Shown: positions 55,085-64,000 of the stretch, piece after piece
Layout: each line of letters starts with the position of its first letter
Numbering within the stretch: the stretch's first letter is position 1
Assembly (NCBI RefSeq): GCF_947242115.1
Contig: NC_074726.1
Location: 6,193,951 to 6,257,950 of the forward strand
Length of the DNA stretch: 64,000 nt
Reading direction: 5' to 3'
Origin: Biomphalaria glabrata
Lineage: Eukaryota; Mollusca; Gastropoda; Planorbidae
The notes under the pieces: generated by a model
What the model saw: the letters and a program-made list of their open reading frames with translations, nothing else
Told to the model about the DNA's origin: nothing
Databases searched by the model: none
Position numbers and translations under genes: made by a program

Positions 55085-57419
55085 TTAAACAGACTGATGT
55101 GGGCAGTATTTTTTTCCTGGTTTACAATATTATCAGAAATCCTGGATTAAAAAAAAAATAAATAAGTTAGTTCGTTGAAGAAGGTCGGCCCTACACATGT
55201 GGAATGCGTAATGATACACCAACTGAATTCCGGTACATGAGTACTTGAAACAGTAATTTTCATTGGACAGTTTCTAGATATTTCAATATTTTCACCAATA
55301 AAAAGAATCGTTTTAAAAATCTTAATGGTACACCGGGTTTTAAGCCGGCAACAATTGCGAACTAGCTGAGCATTATTTTTTAACTTAGCTTTAAAAATGT
55401 CGTCTTTAACTTTAAAGAGCATATTTGCTAAAATGTAAGCTTCTTTTTGGGTTAAAAATAAGATTAAAGTATAATATTAACAAAAGGAAACACGCGCATT
55501 GACTTCCTTTTTACCATCCAGTCATAAAAAATAAAGATTGGCGCCTAGTTTATTAGGTACAAAACAATATGAATTGCCCAGAGACTTTTATCTCTCTCTA
55601 TATATTATATACTAGAGTACTCATAAATTGATATTAGACCTTATAGGCTCAACGTTTAGTGGCATAATATGAAAAAAAGTAAAGTAATAGATCTCTTTGA
55701 TAATTTTTGTTTGGGGGGTGAGGAGAATGATACGTTCGAAATAACATTTTTCCTCACGTCATTTCCCTTATTCTAGATCTGTTAAAATCTGACATTCTGC
55801 GTAGTAGGCCTACTGGTTCTTGATTGAGAATCTAAATATCTAGATTCTAATATGGTATTTTGAGTATAGACTTCTGATTATCTTGAAATAATGTTAAAGA
55901 TGTAGGGGGCTTTTTTTTTATATTTATTTCTACCGCAAGCGGCCACAGCCCTCGCCGTAGGCCTATTGTTTGTGAGTAGGCCTAATACAAGATATTAGAT
56001 CTATAGGTGAACAAAAAAAAATAAAACATTTAATAAGCACCATACTCCATGGCTAGGGGGATGCATATATGTATCTAGCGCAATTTGTGGAAGGGGGGCG
56101 ATAAAAGTGTATCCAAAACTAGATTTTCGGGGAAATTTTTTCAATTTTCGGGATATACATTTTAAATAAATAGTTGTTTCTTTGTTGATTTAGTCTGATA
56201 AAATTTTTTGAACTAATAGTTGCAGTTATAATGTATAAAACATCTCAGTAAATCCCTTCAAATCTTTCGTTTCTTTCTGTATTGGAGATTTTTACGATAC
56301 ATGTTAAAAACAGTTAACGTATCTTTGTTGGCATTTCTTTTTAAAAAGAGAATGAGATATTGAGTGGAGGCGATACATATGGAAAAAAAAAAAAAAAAAA
56401 AAAACGTGTAAAAATAAAAAGAGGTAGATTGGGCGAGATTATGAAATAAATGAGCAGACACTCATGCTGCGCTAAGGTTGAACCCCCCCCCCCTTTATAT
56501 ATATAAACCTACCTAAACACTTCTTAGGCCCATCAGTTGTATCCTTCTTATATATATCTGCCTGCACACCCCACACAAAATACCTTTAAATTAAACTCCT
56601 CTATCCCAACTAGGCCTACACATTTTTTTGGGCCTTGAAATGTTCAGCCAGCAATACTTAGGCTATAAACATTGCAAAAGTTTTTGCATATTCCAATGTA
56701 GCCTAAAAGTTGGCTGCCCGTCGTCCTACGGGAAGTTTGGAGTAGATTATCTTCAACAATGAAAGAACATCCGAAATATCTGTGGCATTTTACGTCTCGA
56801 GAGACGATCTTTTCCCTTTGCAACTTCTTGTGTGACTAAAGAGGCCAATCCTTGATACACAGCTGCGATCGCAGGTTGGGCATTATAATCACCAGGCGCC
56901 GTTGCATTTTCATCCTTCTTTCTGCTTCTGTTGTGTAGGACATCTGCAATCTGCTCTTATTACCTTGTCATTAGGCCTACTGCTATCCTTGCCAGAGTAG
57001 GCCCTACTCCTTTACGGATAACCTAATTCCATAGCTAGCGATGTGCTATTGTAAATTTGGTGCATTTTAGAGCTGTTAAAGTTATATTGGACTTGATTTT
57101 TCTTCATCATAATGCACGAGATCAAAAGTGTTTTCTTTTCTCATTCTAGATATTTCCGATCGTAGGCTATATATTCTATAACACAAGCCAGTTCTCTTTC
57201 TCCCAGGAAAACATTATCGAAATTTAGATAAGATCTTACTCATATTAGGTCTATAGGCCTAAAATAATGTTCATTTTTTTCATTGCTGATGAAAATATTA
57301 ATTTAGGCTGCTTAACAATTTACTCACGATATTAATTTGATTTTTCATCAAAAAAGTTATCTTTGAATAACGTTTTGTCGCCCCAAAAATTTGGCCGCCT
57401 GCACACATATTAGCCTACA
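55085..57419. other. Upstream of KPNB1; promoter expected, no element identified
   Basis: Contains the KPNB1 5' UTR and promoter by position, but no TATA or initiator can be assigned safely. A SINE family B tail lies near 56705-56795 (GGGAAGTTTGGAGTAGATTA, CAACAATGAAAGAACATCCG), and a poly-C/TA-rich repeat near 56480-56610. Confidence 0.4.
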
Positions 57420-57423
57420 ATAT

Positions 57424-58182
57424 TGTTACGAATCTCACTATCCAGGCTCTCTGCAAACTGCACCTTACACCACCAACTTAAAGAACTTGACAACTCAGGG
57501 CTCCAAAGTAACGTAACACTTTAATAGTTGAATAAATAACAGCCAATACTGTACAATTGGCAACACGTACACTGTACAAATATCTCTCCGATAACACCGT
57601 TCCGCCGTATCAACTCTTGCACTGGTCTCTCTCTGTCTCGTTCCGGGCTTGCACTGGGTTCAACAGTTCAGGACTGACTTCACACACTAGGCTCGTTGTG
57701 TCGGACTCGATCGCAGACCAAGATCAAGACGCCGTTCGTCTCAACTGTACTTGATAGTACTCCGCACTGAACCGTCGTAATGCTCCGTACAGAACCACAC
57801 CGCTGAACTGTGCTGTAGTCGACCGTGTTCTGAACTCTTGTCGTGAACCACCTTTCTGAACCTTGCTGTATTGAGCCCCTTTTCTCGACTGTCTTGACTG
57901 CGACACCTCCGCTCTTTATATAGGGTCCCTACTGGCCTTCTCGAACCGGACAGAACGCTGCTCGACGTTTCTAGGTGGTCAGATGACTACAACTCTCGTG
58001 ACGCTCATGAGCTCTGTTCACGACGGCGATCCTTCCCGAACCGTCCTATTGATACTCGACTCGGTTGACCATCGTAGCTCGTCACGGTTGACCGCTCGTC
58101 TAGCGCTGGCCTGGGGCGAATTGCGTCGGCTGACTACACTCACACCACTACCCCCATTTGTGCCACCACCAGGTTTATAACA
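57424..58182 (-). repeat. 3' LTR of the element
   Basis: 759 bp, equal in length to its partner at 59898-60656. Contains TATATAGGGTCCC near 57915, a possible TATA region in the minus-strand reading. Confidence 0.9.
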
Positions 58183-58193
58183 CTGCCCCCTCC

Positions 58194-59846
58194 TTAGATC
58201 TGTCCGTCCCGGACAGAATCAACATCATGACATTGGCTGTAAAGTTTCATCGCTGCAGGCGGGGGTCGATCAGTGGCAGTTGGCTTGCCTCTTGAGCTTG
58301 ATGGAGCCATCCATGTTGCAGTCAGCCTCCTTCTTCTCCTCCAGTTGGCCTTCACCTGTTTGCCTCGACGTCGTGCTTTCATCGCCACCCACGTTAAATT
58401 TAGTAAACGTTTTCTTCTTTTCCTCCAGTTAGCCTTCATCTGGTTGCATTGATGTCGTGAGCGCATCGTCATCCATGTTGCACTCAGGAAGAGTCGCCTT
58501 CTTCTTCTTCTCCGCCAGTTGGTCTTCATGTGGCTGCAGTTATTTCTTGGTAGAATCACCATGCACGTTGGACTACGCAAACGCCGCCTTCTTCTTTTCC
58601 ACCAGTTGATCGTCCTCTTGTTGCAGTGACGTTGTGGTTGCATTGCTCTCTTGTCGGTCGGTACTGAGGACAGCCACTTGACACATGGAGAGGTATAGGA
58701 TGTAAGGGCAGGGATTACCAAGATGGTTGACCAAAGAGGTGGCTTCATAGGGCTTTGCGAAGAAGGACTGGGATGGGCTTCAAATCCACAGGACAGGGAA
58801 TTGTGGGACAGGTCATCATCTTCAGCCTTGTCTGGAGGGCATGCTTGTGGGGCAGGTTGGTAACACTCCTCGTGCAAAAGTCCCTCATCTTCGGCTTCAG
58901 GCTCCATTTGGCTTTCTTCACCACCATCAGGACCTCTCTCTCTCGTCTCAGTATTGGGCCAATAGCCTGTTGGTTTCAGACCTTGTCGATGACTTTCATC
59001 GTGCAAATGTCCATCATCTTCAACGTCAGGCTTCCTTGGATTCTCTTGACCACCATCAGGGCTTCTCTCGCTAATCTTCGCATCTGGACGAACGTCTGTA
59101 GGGTCCAAGCCTCGCCGGTAGCTTTCATCATGTAAACGTCCCTCAGCAAAAGGCTTGTAGGCAAACTCAGCGTTCTCTTGATCTGTCTTGCTGTTTAAGG
59201 TGCTCATATCAGGTACAGCTGCATCACGACCTTTGATAAAACTATTGGTCTCTTTTCTCGTTTCTTCATCAGTCTCCTTCTGCTTCTCGTTGAGAGCACA
59301 ATCTTCATCAGCACTACACTGGTTTCTGCCTGTTTCTTCAAAACTTTGGATGGGTAGTAGTTCGACGTTGAATGATGGTGCGGCTCCTCCATCTTTCAAA
59401 TCACTCTGGCAGCATGGGGTTTCTACCACGTCTTCCGAATTCCTCAGCATGGGTCTCGTCACTTCCTTCATCGAAGTATACATCTGTTCGAGCCCGGAAC
59501 AGGTCTGTTCATTCAACATGTTCCGCATTGTACTCGTGGCAAGAACCTCTTCTCTTACGGCGCTCATCTGCTCTTGCTTGCTACGGGTGATCTCTTCTTG
59601 CATAGCTGCCATCTGTTCCTGCATGATATTGGTGATCAGTTGCTGCATACTACAGGTGAGCTGTTCCAGCAAGTTAGGTTCGACTTCAAAAAGATATGTG
59701 TCCGGATCTTCTTTTTCTTCCAACATGTCTTCTCGGAGGCGTGCTTGTAAAGTTTCCTTGTTTCCATATGTCTTCAGCCTTCGTCCACGGAGTTCTTCTT
59801 TCAGTTCTCTAAATTCAAGTTCGTACAGCAGTTTCAGACGAGCCAT
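58194..59846 (-). CDS. Gag-like protein of the LTR element, SAP-like N-terminus
   Basis: Begins MARLKLLYELEFRELKEELR, then GRRLKTYGNKETLQARLRED, a good match to the SAP fold (two helices with the GRRL-T-GNKETL turn). A Met/Gln/Glu-rich coiled-coil-like segment follows (MQQLITNIMQEQMAAMQEEI), then acidic repeats with LHDESYRRGLDPTDVRPDA variants, and an Arg/Lys-rich repetitive end. The reading may start at this ATG or slightly upstream. SAP-bearing gag proteins are known in some animal LTR elements; the function here is inferred. Fossil or non-autonomous. Confidence 0.65.
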   Translation of the reverse strand: MARLKLLYELEFRELKEELRGRRLKTYGNKETLQARLREDMLEEKEDPDTYLFEVEPNLLEQLTCSMQQLITNIMQEQMAAMQEEITRSKQEQMSAVREEVLATSTMRNMLNEQTCSGLEQMYTSMKEVTRPMLRNSEDVVETPCCQSDLKDGGAAPSFNVELLPIQSFEETGRNQCSADEDCALNEKQKETDEETRKETNSFIKGRDAAVPDMSTLNSKTDQENAEFAYKPFAEGRLHDESYRRGLDPTDVRPDAKISERSPDGGQENPRKPDVEDDGHLHDESHRQGLKPTGYWPNTETRERGPDGGEESQMEPEAEDEGLLHEECYQPAPQACPPDKAEDDDLSHNSLSCGFEAHPSPSSQSPMKPPLWSTILVIPALTSYTSPCVKWLSSVPTDKRAMQPQRHCNKRTINWWKRRRRRLRSPTCMVILPRNNCSHMKTNWRRRRRRRLFLSATWMTMRSRHQCNQMKANWRKRRKRLLNLTWVAMKARRRGKQVKANWRRRRRLTATWMAPSSSRGKPTATDRPPPAAMKLYSQCHDVDSVRDGQI

Positions 59847-59897
59847 AGTAGATCCGATCCAATCCGATTCCGATCCGATCCCACTTCTGACACCAGT

Positions 59898-60656
59898 TGT
59901 TACGAATCTCACTATCCAGGCTCTCTGCAAACTGCACCTTACACCACCAACTTAAAGAACTTGACAACTCAGGGCTCCAAAGTAACGTAACACTTTAATA
60001 GTTGAATAAATAACAGCCAATACTGTACAATTGGCAACACGTACACTGTACAAATATCTCTCCGATAACACCGTTCCGCCGTATCAACTCTTGCACTGGT
60101 CTCTCTCTGTCTCGTTCCGGGCTTGCACTGGGTTCAACAGTTCAGGACTGACTTCACACACTAGGCTCGTTGTGTCGGACTCGATCGCAGACCAAGATCA
60201 AGACGCCGTTCGTCTCAACTGTACTTGATAGTACTCCGCACTGAACCGTCGTAATGCTCCGTACAGAACCACACCGCTGAACTGTGCTGTAGTCGACCGT
60301 GTTCTGAACTCTTGTCGTGAACCTCCTTTCTGAACCTTGCTGTATTGAGCCCCTTTTCTCGACTGTCTTGACTGCGACACCTCCGCTCTTTATATAGGGT
60401 CCCTACTGGCCTTCTCGAACCAGACAGAACGCTGCTCGACGTTTCTAGGTGGTCAGATGACTACAACTCTCGTGACGCTCATGAGCTCTGTTCACGACGG
60501 CGATCCTTCCCGAACCGTCCTATTGATACTCGACTCGGTTGACCATCGTAGCTCGTCACGGTTGACCGCTCGTCTAGCGCTGGCCTGGGGCGAATTGCGT
60601 CGGCTGACTACACTCACACCACTACCCCCATTTGTGCCACCACCAGGTTTATAACA
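59898..60656 (-). repeat. 5' LTR of the element
   Basis: 759 bp. Its inner edge at 59898 adjoins the primer-binding site. Confidence 0.9.
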
Positions 60657-60780
60657 ATATGTAGCGGTGGCCCTGGTGATCACTCATATCTGTTTTTTCC
60701 GTCGGTAGGTCGCATGCCTACATAATTTAACCAGACACTCAAAGCTCGAGACATATTTAAAAAACTTAAGCGCTATTGGG

Positions 60781-60925
60781 ACTCAGAGAGAATTGGTGCA
60801 GAGGCTGTGCCCTCAATGGCGTAACGAGAGTGCTAAGCGCCCGGGGCAGCAAGTGCTCTCGCTGGTCCGGGGTTCAAACCCTGCCCACTGCTATCTTATC
60901 TCCAAATCTGAAGTAACATTAAAAA
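60781..60925 (+). repeat. SINE family B, partial
   Basis: TAAGCGCCCGGGGCAGCAAG, a B-box-like GGGGTTCAAACCC and CTGAAGTAACATTAAAAACA, similar to 61980-62140. Confidence 0.55.
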
Positions 60926-60927
60926 CA

Positions 60928-61320
60928 TACCTTATCTTATATAATACAGACGTTAGGGCCTTCTTTAAAAAAAAAGAAGATGATTAAGTCCTACGCGTCA
61001 TGCATCTAGTCAGGCATGTTAACCAATGACTTAAATTCTGCCATTAAGTCACTGGTTTTCCTGGCTGGCTTCCATTCCATGCTCTAATAGCACTAGTGAA
61101 GAAAGAGAATTTGTACAAATTCGTCCTAGCATATGGAGTGAGGAATGTGCCTTTATCTTTTGTCTTTCTGAGTATTTTTTTTTTTAATTTGGAGATTATG
61201 GTTCAGTGTTTTATGTATAATTGCTACTTTACTTGTTGAGTTTTTCTAAATTTAGTGATTTTACTAAAGGTTTGTTATGAATCTCACTGCTCTATTTTGT
61301 GTCTGTTTCAGTTTTACTAA
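60928..61320 (-). mobile_element. LINE 3' fragment (2A-bearing family)
   Basis: CTTATCTTATATAATACAGACG, GATTAAGTCCTACGCGTCAT, CTGGTTTTCCTGGCTGGCTT and GGTTCAGTGTTTTATGTATA match 20092-20560, with small deletions. It abuts the family B SINE. Confidence 0.85.
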
Positions 61321-61619
61321 TAAACGAATTTAACGAACTTATCTTAGCTACATAAATAATAATAAGGCTAGGCTTCGAGTCCGAAGATCAGTGATCAGTA
61401 TTTCCCGTGGCTGCGCAGTCCCAGCTGTGACCTACATATTTTGCCACATCCAGGGCAGGCATAACCACATAAATAGCCTATAGGATATTTTATGAAGTGC
61501 TTTGATGCCCTTTTTGTCGCCCCTACGCCCGTGGCGGCTGCTCTCGGTACGCCACTGTAGTGCTCTTACCCTTACAATTTGTTGTTTTCTTGTCTCAATA
61601 GTAGTAACACGCATGACTG

Positions 61620-61715
61620 GATTGACACATGAAATGCGTAGGAAGATATAGATCTAGGCCTACACACTATGGTAGACCGTAATTATCATTTGAAGTAGCG
61701 TCTGTAATCTATATG
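61620..61715 (+). mobile_element. LINE 3' tail, diverged (2A-bearing family)
   Basis: ACATGAAATGCGTAGGA, then TTGAAGTAGCGTCTGTAATC and TATATGATAAGATA. Confidence 0.55.
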
Positions 61716-61979
61716 ATAAGATAGTAGATCCACAGGCAATCTGTGTTTTAGGCCTATCAGGCATGTCACACTATTGCTGTCAGCATTTTTACACAATATT
61801 GTATGCCTTTTTTTTTGTTTTGCGATGAATACTTTTTTTTTTTTTTAAATTTTATTTATTTATTTATTGATAGATTTTTTTTTTACTTGTGTGTCTCTAA
61901 ATTTGGTTTATAGACCATTTCTACTGGCGTGTCTCTAAGTTCGTTTTTTTTTTTTTAAATGATATATATCTTTTCTACT

Positions 61980-62140
61980 GGAGTGTGTATGCGCGCTGGA
62001 CTGTCGTTTGGTCGTCTCGATGGTCCCGGGTTCATACCCTGCCCGCTGCCACCCCCCGTAGTGCTGAGGGAGGATTGGACAAGAAAGTAAATTATCTTCA
62101 ACTCTGAAATAACATCCAAAACATGTAAAACATTTTACAA
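61980..62140 (+). repeat. tRNA-related SINE, family B
   Basis: GCGCGCTGGACTGTCGTTTG, GTCTCGATGGTCCCGGGTTC (B-box-like), TAAATTATCTTCAACTCTGA and AACATGTAAAACATTTT. The best plus-strand copy in the window. Confidence 0.7.
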
Positions 62141-62159
62141 ACAAACAAGTTTGGTTTAT

Positions 62160-62585
62160 TTTATTGATTCTTATATGCTTGCGAATCTTGGACGCAAACT
62201 TCAGAATTAGAAAGGAGGATCTTGGCCATGGATTTCAATTTAAAAAAAAAAAAAAATCCTAGGTATCATCTACAAAGACCACCGCATCACAAATAAGGAA
62301 CTTCACAATGGCTATAATATAGGGCCCCACGAATGCTTTTGCTGAGCTCTGTTAAAAAACAACAACAAAAAAAAAACTAACAAACTAGGTTACAAAGACA
62401 GTTTGTGTGGAAACACAAACTGAAAATCGGCCCCCGAAGTGATCCACCACCCAGGCAGGTAAAAAGGCAGGTTTCAATATTATCAGAATGAAATTCTTTC
62501 AAAGATAAATGACAGAGAATAATGGAGAAAAACGGTTAATGTTGTGCCCCAGCGGTCCAGCAGACCAAAGGATAGGTGAAAGTGA
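62160..62585 (+). mobile_element. LINE C-terminal fragment
   Basis: Broken frames give LYACESWTQTSELERRILAM, LGIIYKDHRITNKELHNG and, at the end, EWRKTVNVVPQRSSRPKDR and a stop. This is the region after the RT of a snail LINE. Confidence 0.65.
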
Positions 62586-63289
62586 ATGTAGAGTTGCATG
62601 TGAACCTCGCCTAACTGATGACTTATAAAGAATATCTTATTGTTTTGTAAAGGGTCAATCTCTTAATCCTCAAGAAAAAAACATTTCTGTAAAAAAAATA
62701 AATTCTTTTGGTTAAGTGCTCTATTGTATTGTCTTTCATGACATTACAGTTCACGCGATAATATGAAAAACGACTTATTTATTGTTGTTTTAAATTATGT
62801 CCAACTTATATGCATACTAAATAGATTCTTTCTCTTGAAAAAAAATAGTTAACATTTTTGTGTGTGTAAAAATAGTAGCTACTTAGTATAATTGAACTTA
62901 CATAACTTAACAATACAAATGTAAAAGTAATATTTTCTTGACAAAAAAAATCTACAACCGTTACATAAATGTGTAAAAATATGGTGAATAATTGATTCCC
63001 CTAATAAAGAGCCTCCCGTGTTTGTTACTATTAATAGTGAATAGTTGTAAAAGTGGTGTCTTTTTATGAAAAAACTGCTTGCATAAGTGATTTAAAAATT
63101 AGATTTTTCGCTTTCTGAAAAGAAAAAAGTAGCCGTTGCATCAGAACTTTGAATGGTCTAAAATATTGTGATGTCAGATTTTCAATATCTTTTCTAGTTT
63201 ACGAGATCTAAACGGGACGGAAGGACAGACAGGCCACACAAAACTAAAAGCGTCTTTTCCCCTTTCGGGGGCCGCTAAAAAAACGCACA

Positions 63290-63550
63290 AACCTAGAACT
63301 GTCTGACCATGTCACGTGGTAAAATCGGGGCTCGCAAGGACTTTCCTTCAGAGAAAAGTGCCAGGGAAAAGGAAAGGCAGTTTGAGAAAGCGATGGGAAG
63401 ATATGATAAAAGAATGGACGGACCTGTCATTCAAGGAGACTAGTCAAGTCAAATGTCAGAGAGGAATGGAGAAAGACGGTCGACAGATCATGTGTGATGC
63501 CCCAAAAGGCCTAACAGACTTAAGGAAATGCGAAGGTGATAGATAGATTC
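63290..63550 (+). mobile_element. LINE C-terminal fragment, same type
   Basis: VPGKRKGSLRKRWEDMIKEW, TDLSFKETSQ and a terminal DAPKGLTDLRK, matching the GRRR--KRWEDNIKEWTGL pattern of the element at 62160 and 48690. Confidence 0.65.
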
Positions 63551-63559
63551 TACTGGCGT

Positions 63560-63800
63560 TTCTTAAAATCATGTGTTCAAAAGGCAGGTCACTGTGTGTG
63601 GCTAAAATCTGGAACACCTTATTTCTACCCTTTTCCTCTGTCAGATCAAGTTGAAACTTTTCATAATTATCCATTGTTCTTGACAAAACATGAAAAAAAA
63701 ATTGACCAATTAATAAATTAATTAGTGGTAATTGATTACTTTAGTTTAATATTGATTAAGGGAAATAATTTTTGCCGTTTTGCGAGATATGGCTGTAAAT
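63560..63800 (+). repeat. Dispersed repeat, fourth copy
   Basis: CAGATCAAGTTGAAACTTTT, TATCCATTGTTCTTGACAA, AATTGACCAATTAATAAATT and TGGTAATTGATTA. The longest of the four copies. Confidence 0.55.
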
Positions 63801-64000
63801 GTGGAGGTAACTTTTTTTTTAAAAAGTATTTTTTATAATTTGCTTGTCAGTCAAGCTAATAACACTGGTGTGGCTCATGTTCCTTGTGTCTATAAGGTCT
63901 AGTCACTTGCCCGATAAAGTCTATTGCACACAATAAAGTCTGAGACCAATTAGAACATTAAATGTAAACAATTGATACAGAATAAAGCAACTGCTATTTT

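Larger units (their letters stand above)
57424..60656 (-). mobile_element. Young LTR retrotransposon with gag-like ORF only, tRNA-Leu type PBS
   Basis: Two 759-bp LTRs (57424-58182 and 59898-60656) start TGTTACG and end TATAACA. Only about two differences were seen between them, so the insertion is very recent. ATAT flanks both ends (57420-57423, 60657-60660). Read on the minus strand, the 5' LTR is followed by a primer-binding site TGGTGTCAGAAGTGGGAT, matching tRNA-Leu 3' ends. The 1.7-kb interior holds one gag-like ORF and a purine tract AAGGAGGGGGCAG before the 3' LTR. No pol region is seen, so it is defective or non-autonomous. Probably Ty3/Gypsy type, judged by PBS and 4-bp duplication. 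Confidence 0.9.

Noticed and set aside
59188-59955. 255-codon plus-strand frame
   Set aside because: Antisense shadow of the gag-like ORF, which has recognisable SAP and coiled-coil content on the other strand.

Overview
The window looks like nuclear DNA of a gastropod mollusc, probably a freshwater pulmonate of the Biomphalaria/Bulinus/Physella kind. This is inferred from AT-rich sequence, intron-rich animal genes, tRNA-headed SINEs and several non-LTR retrotransposon families; no search was run. Two host genes account for almost all real coding sequence, both on the minus strand. All 64 kb otherwise consists of introns and intergenic DNA crowded with mobile elements.

Layout. 1-8.4 kb is intergenic: SINEs, LINE tails, a hAT MITE with its target duplication, and two solo LTRs. 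8.4-24.6 kb is TYW5, the JmjC hydroxylase of wybutosine synthesis, rebuilt here as seven exons and 319 codons. Its sixth intron holds two unrelated minisatellites. Its 7.6-kb first intron holds an apparently intact LINE whose 1139-residue ORF begins with a secretion-signal-like segment, a 2A ribosome-skipping peptide and a PHD-type zinc finger before endonuclease and reverse transcriptase. 25-32.7 kb is intergenic, with relics of an ISL2EU-like DNA transposon (SWIM-YqaJ nuclease plus DDE transposase) and of a hAT transposase. About 32.8-55.1 kb is KPNB1 (importin subunit beta-1): 24 exons, 878 codons, with a stop codon split across the last splice junction. 55.1-64 kb is intergenic, with a very young LTR element at 57.4-60.7 kb, SINEs and LINE tails.

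The most interesting feature is inside KPNB1. Its introns carry seven copies of a C/D-box snoRNA, in the host-gene sense. Each has an identical D'-box guide block, CCGCCCCAGTCTGA, matching the U31/SNORD31 guide that targets the P-loop of 28S rRNA. Three copies share intron 15; the others lie in introns 18, 19, 21 and 23. Introns 20 and 23 also hold two members of a second C/D family whose D-box guide matches 28S AAAGACUAAUCG. The importin-beta gene therefore appears to double as a snoRNA host gene for ribosomal RNA methylation.

Splice sites were placed by GT/GC-AG consensus, by reading phase and by remembered alignment to the human proteins. rRNA targets are recalled from memory and computed by the fifth-nucleotide rule. 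All of these need an alignment or transcript check.
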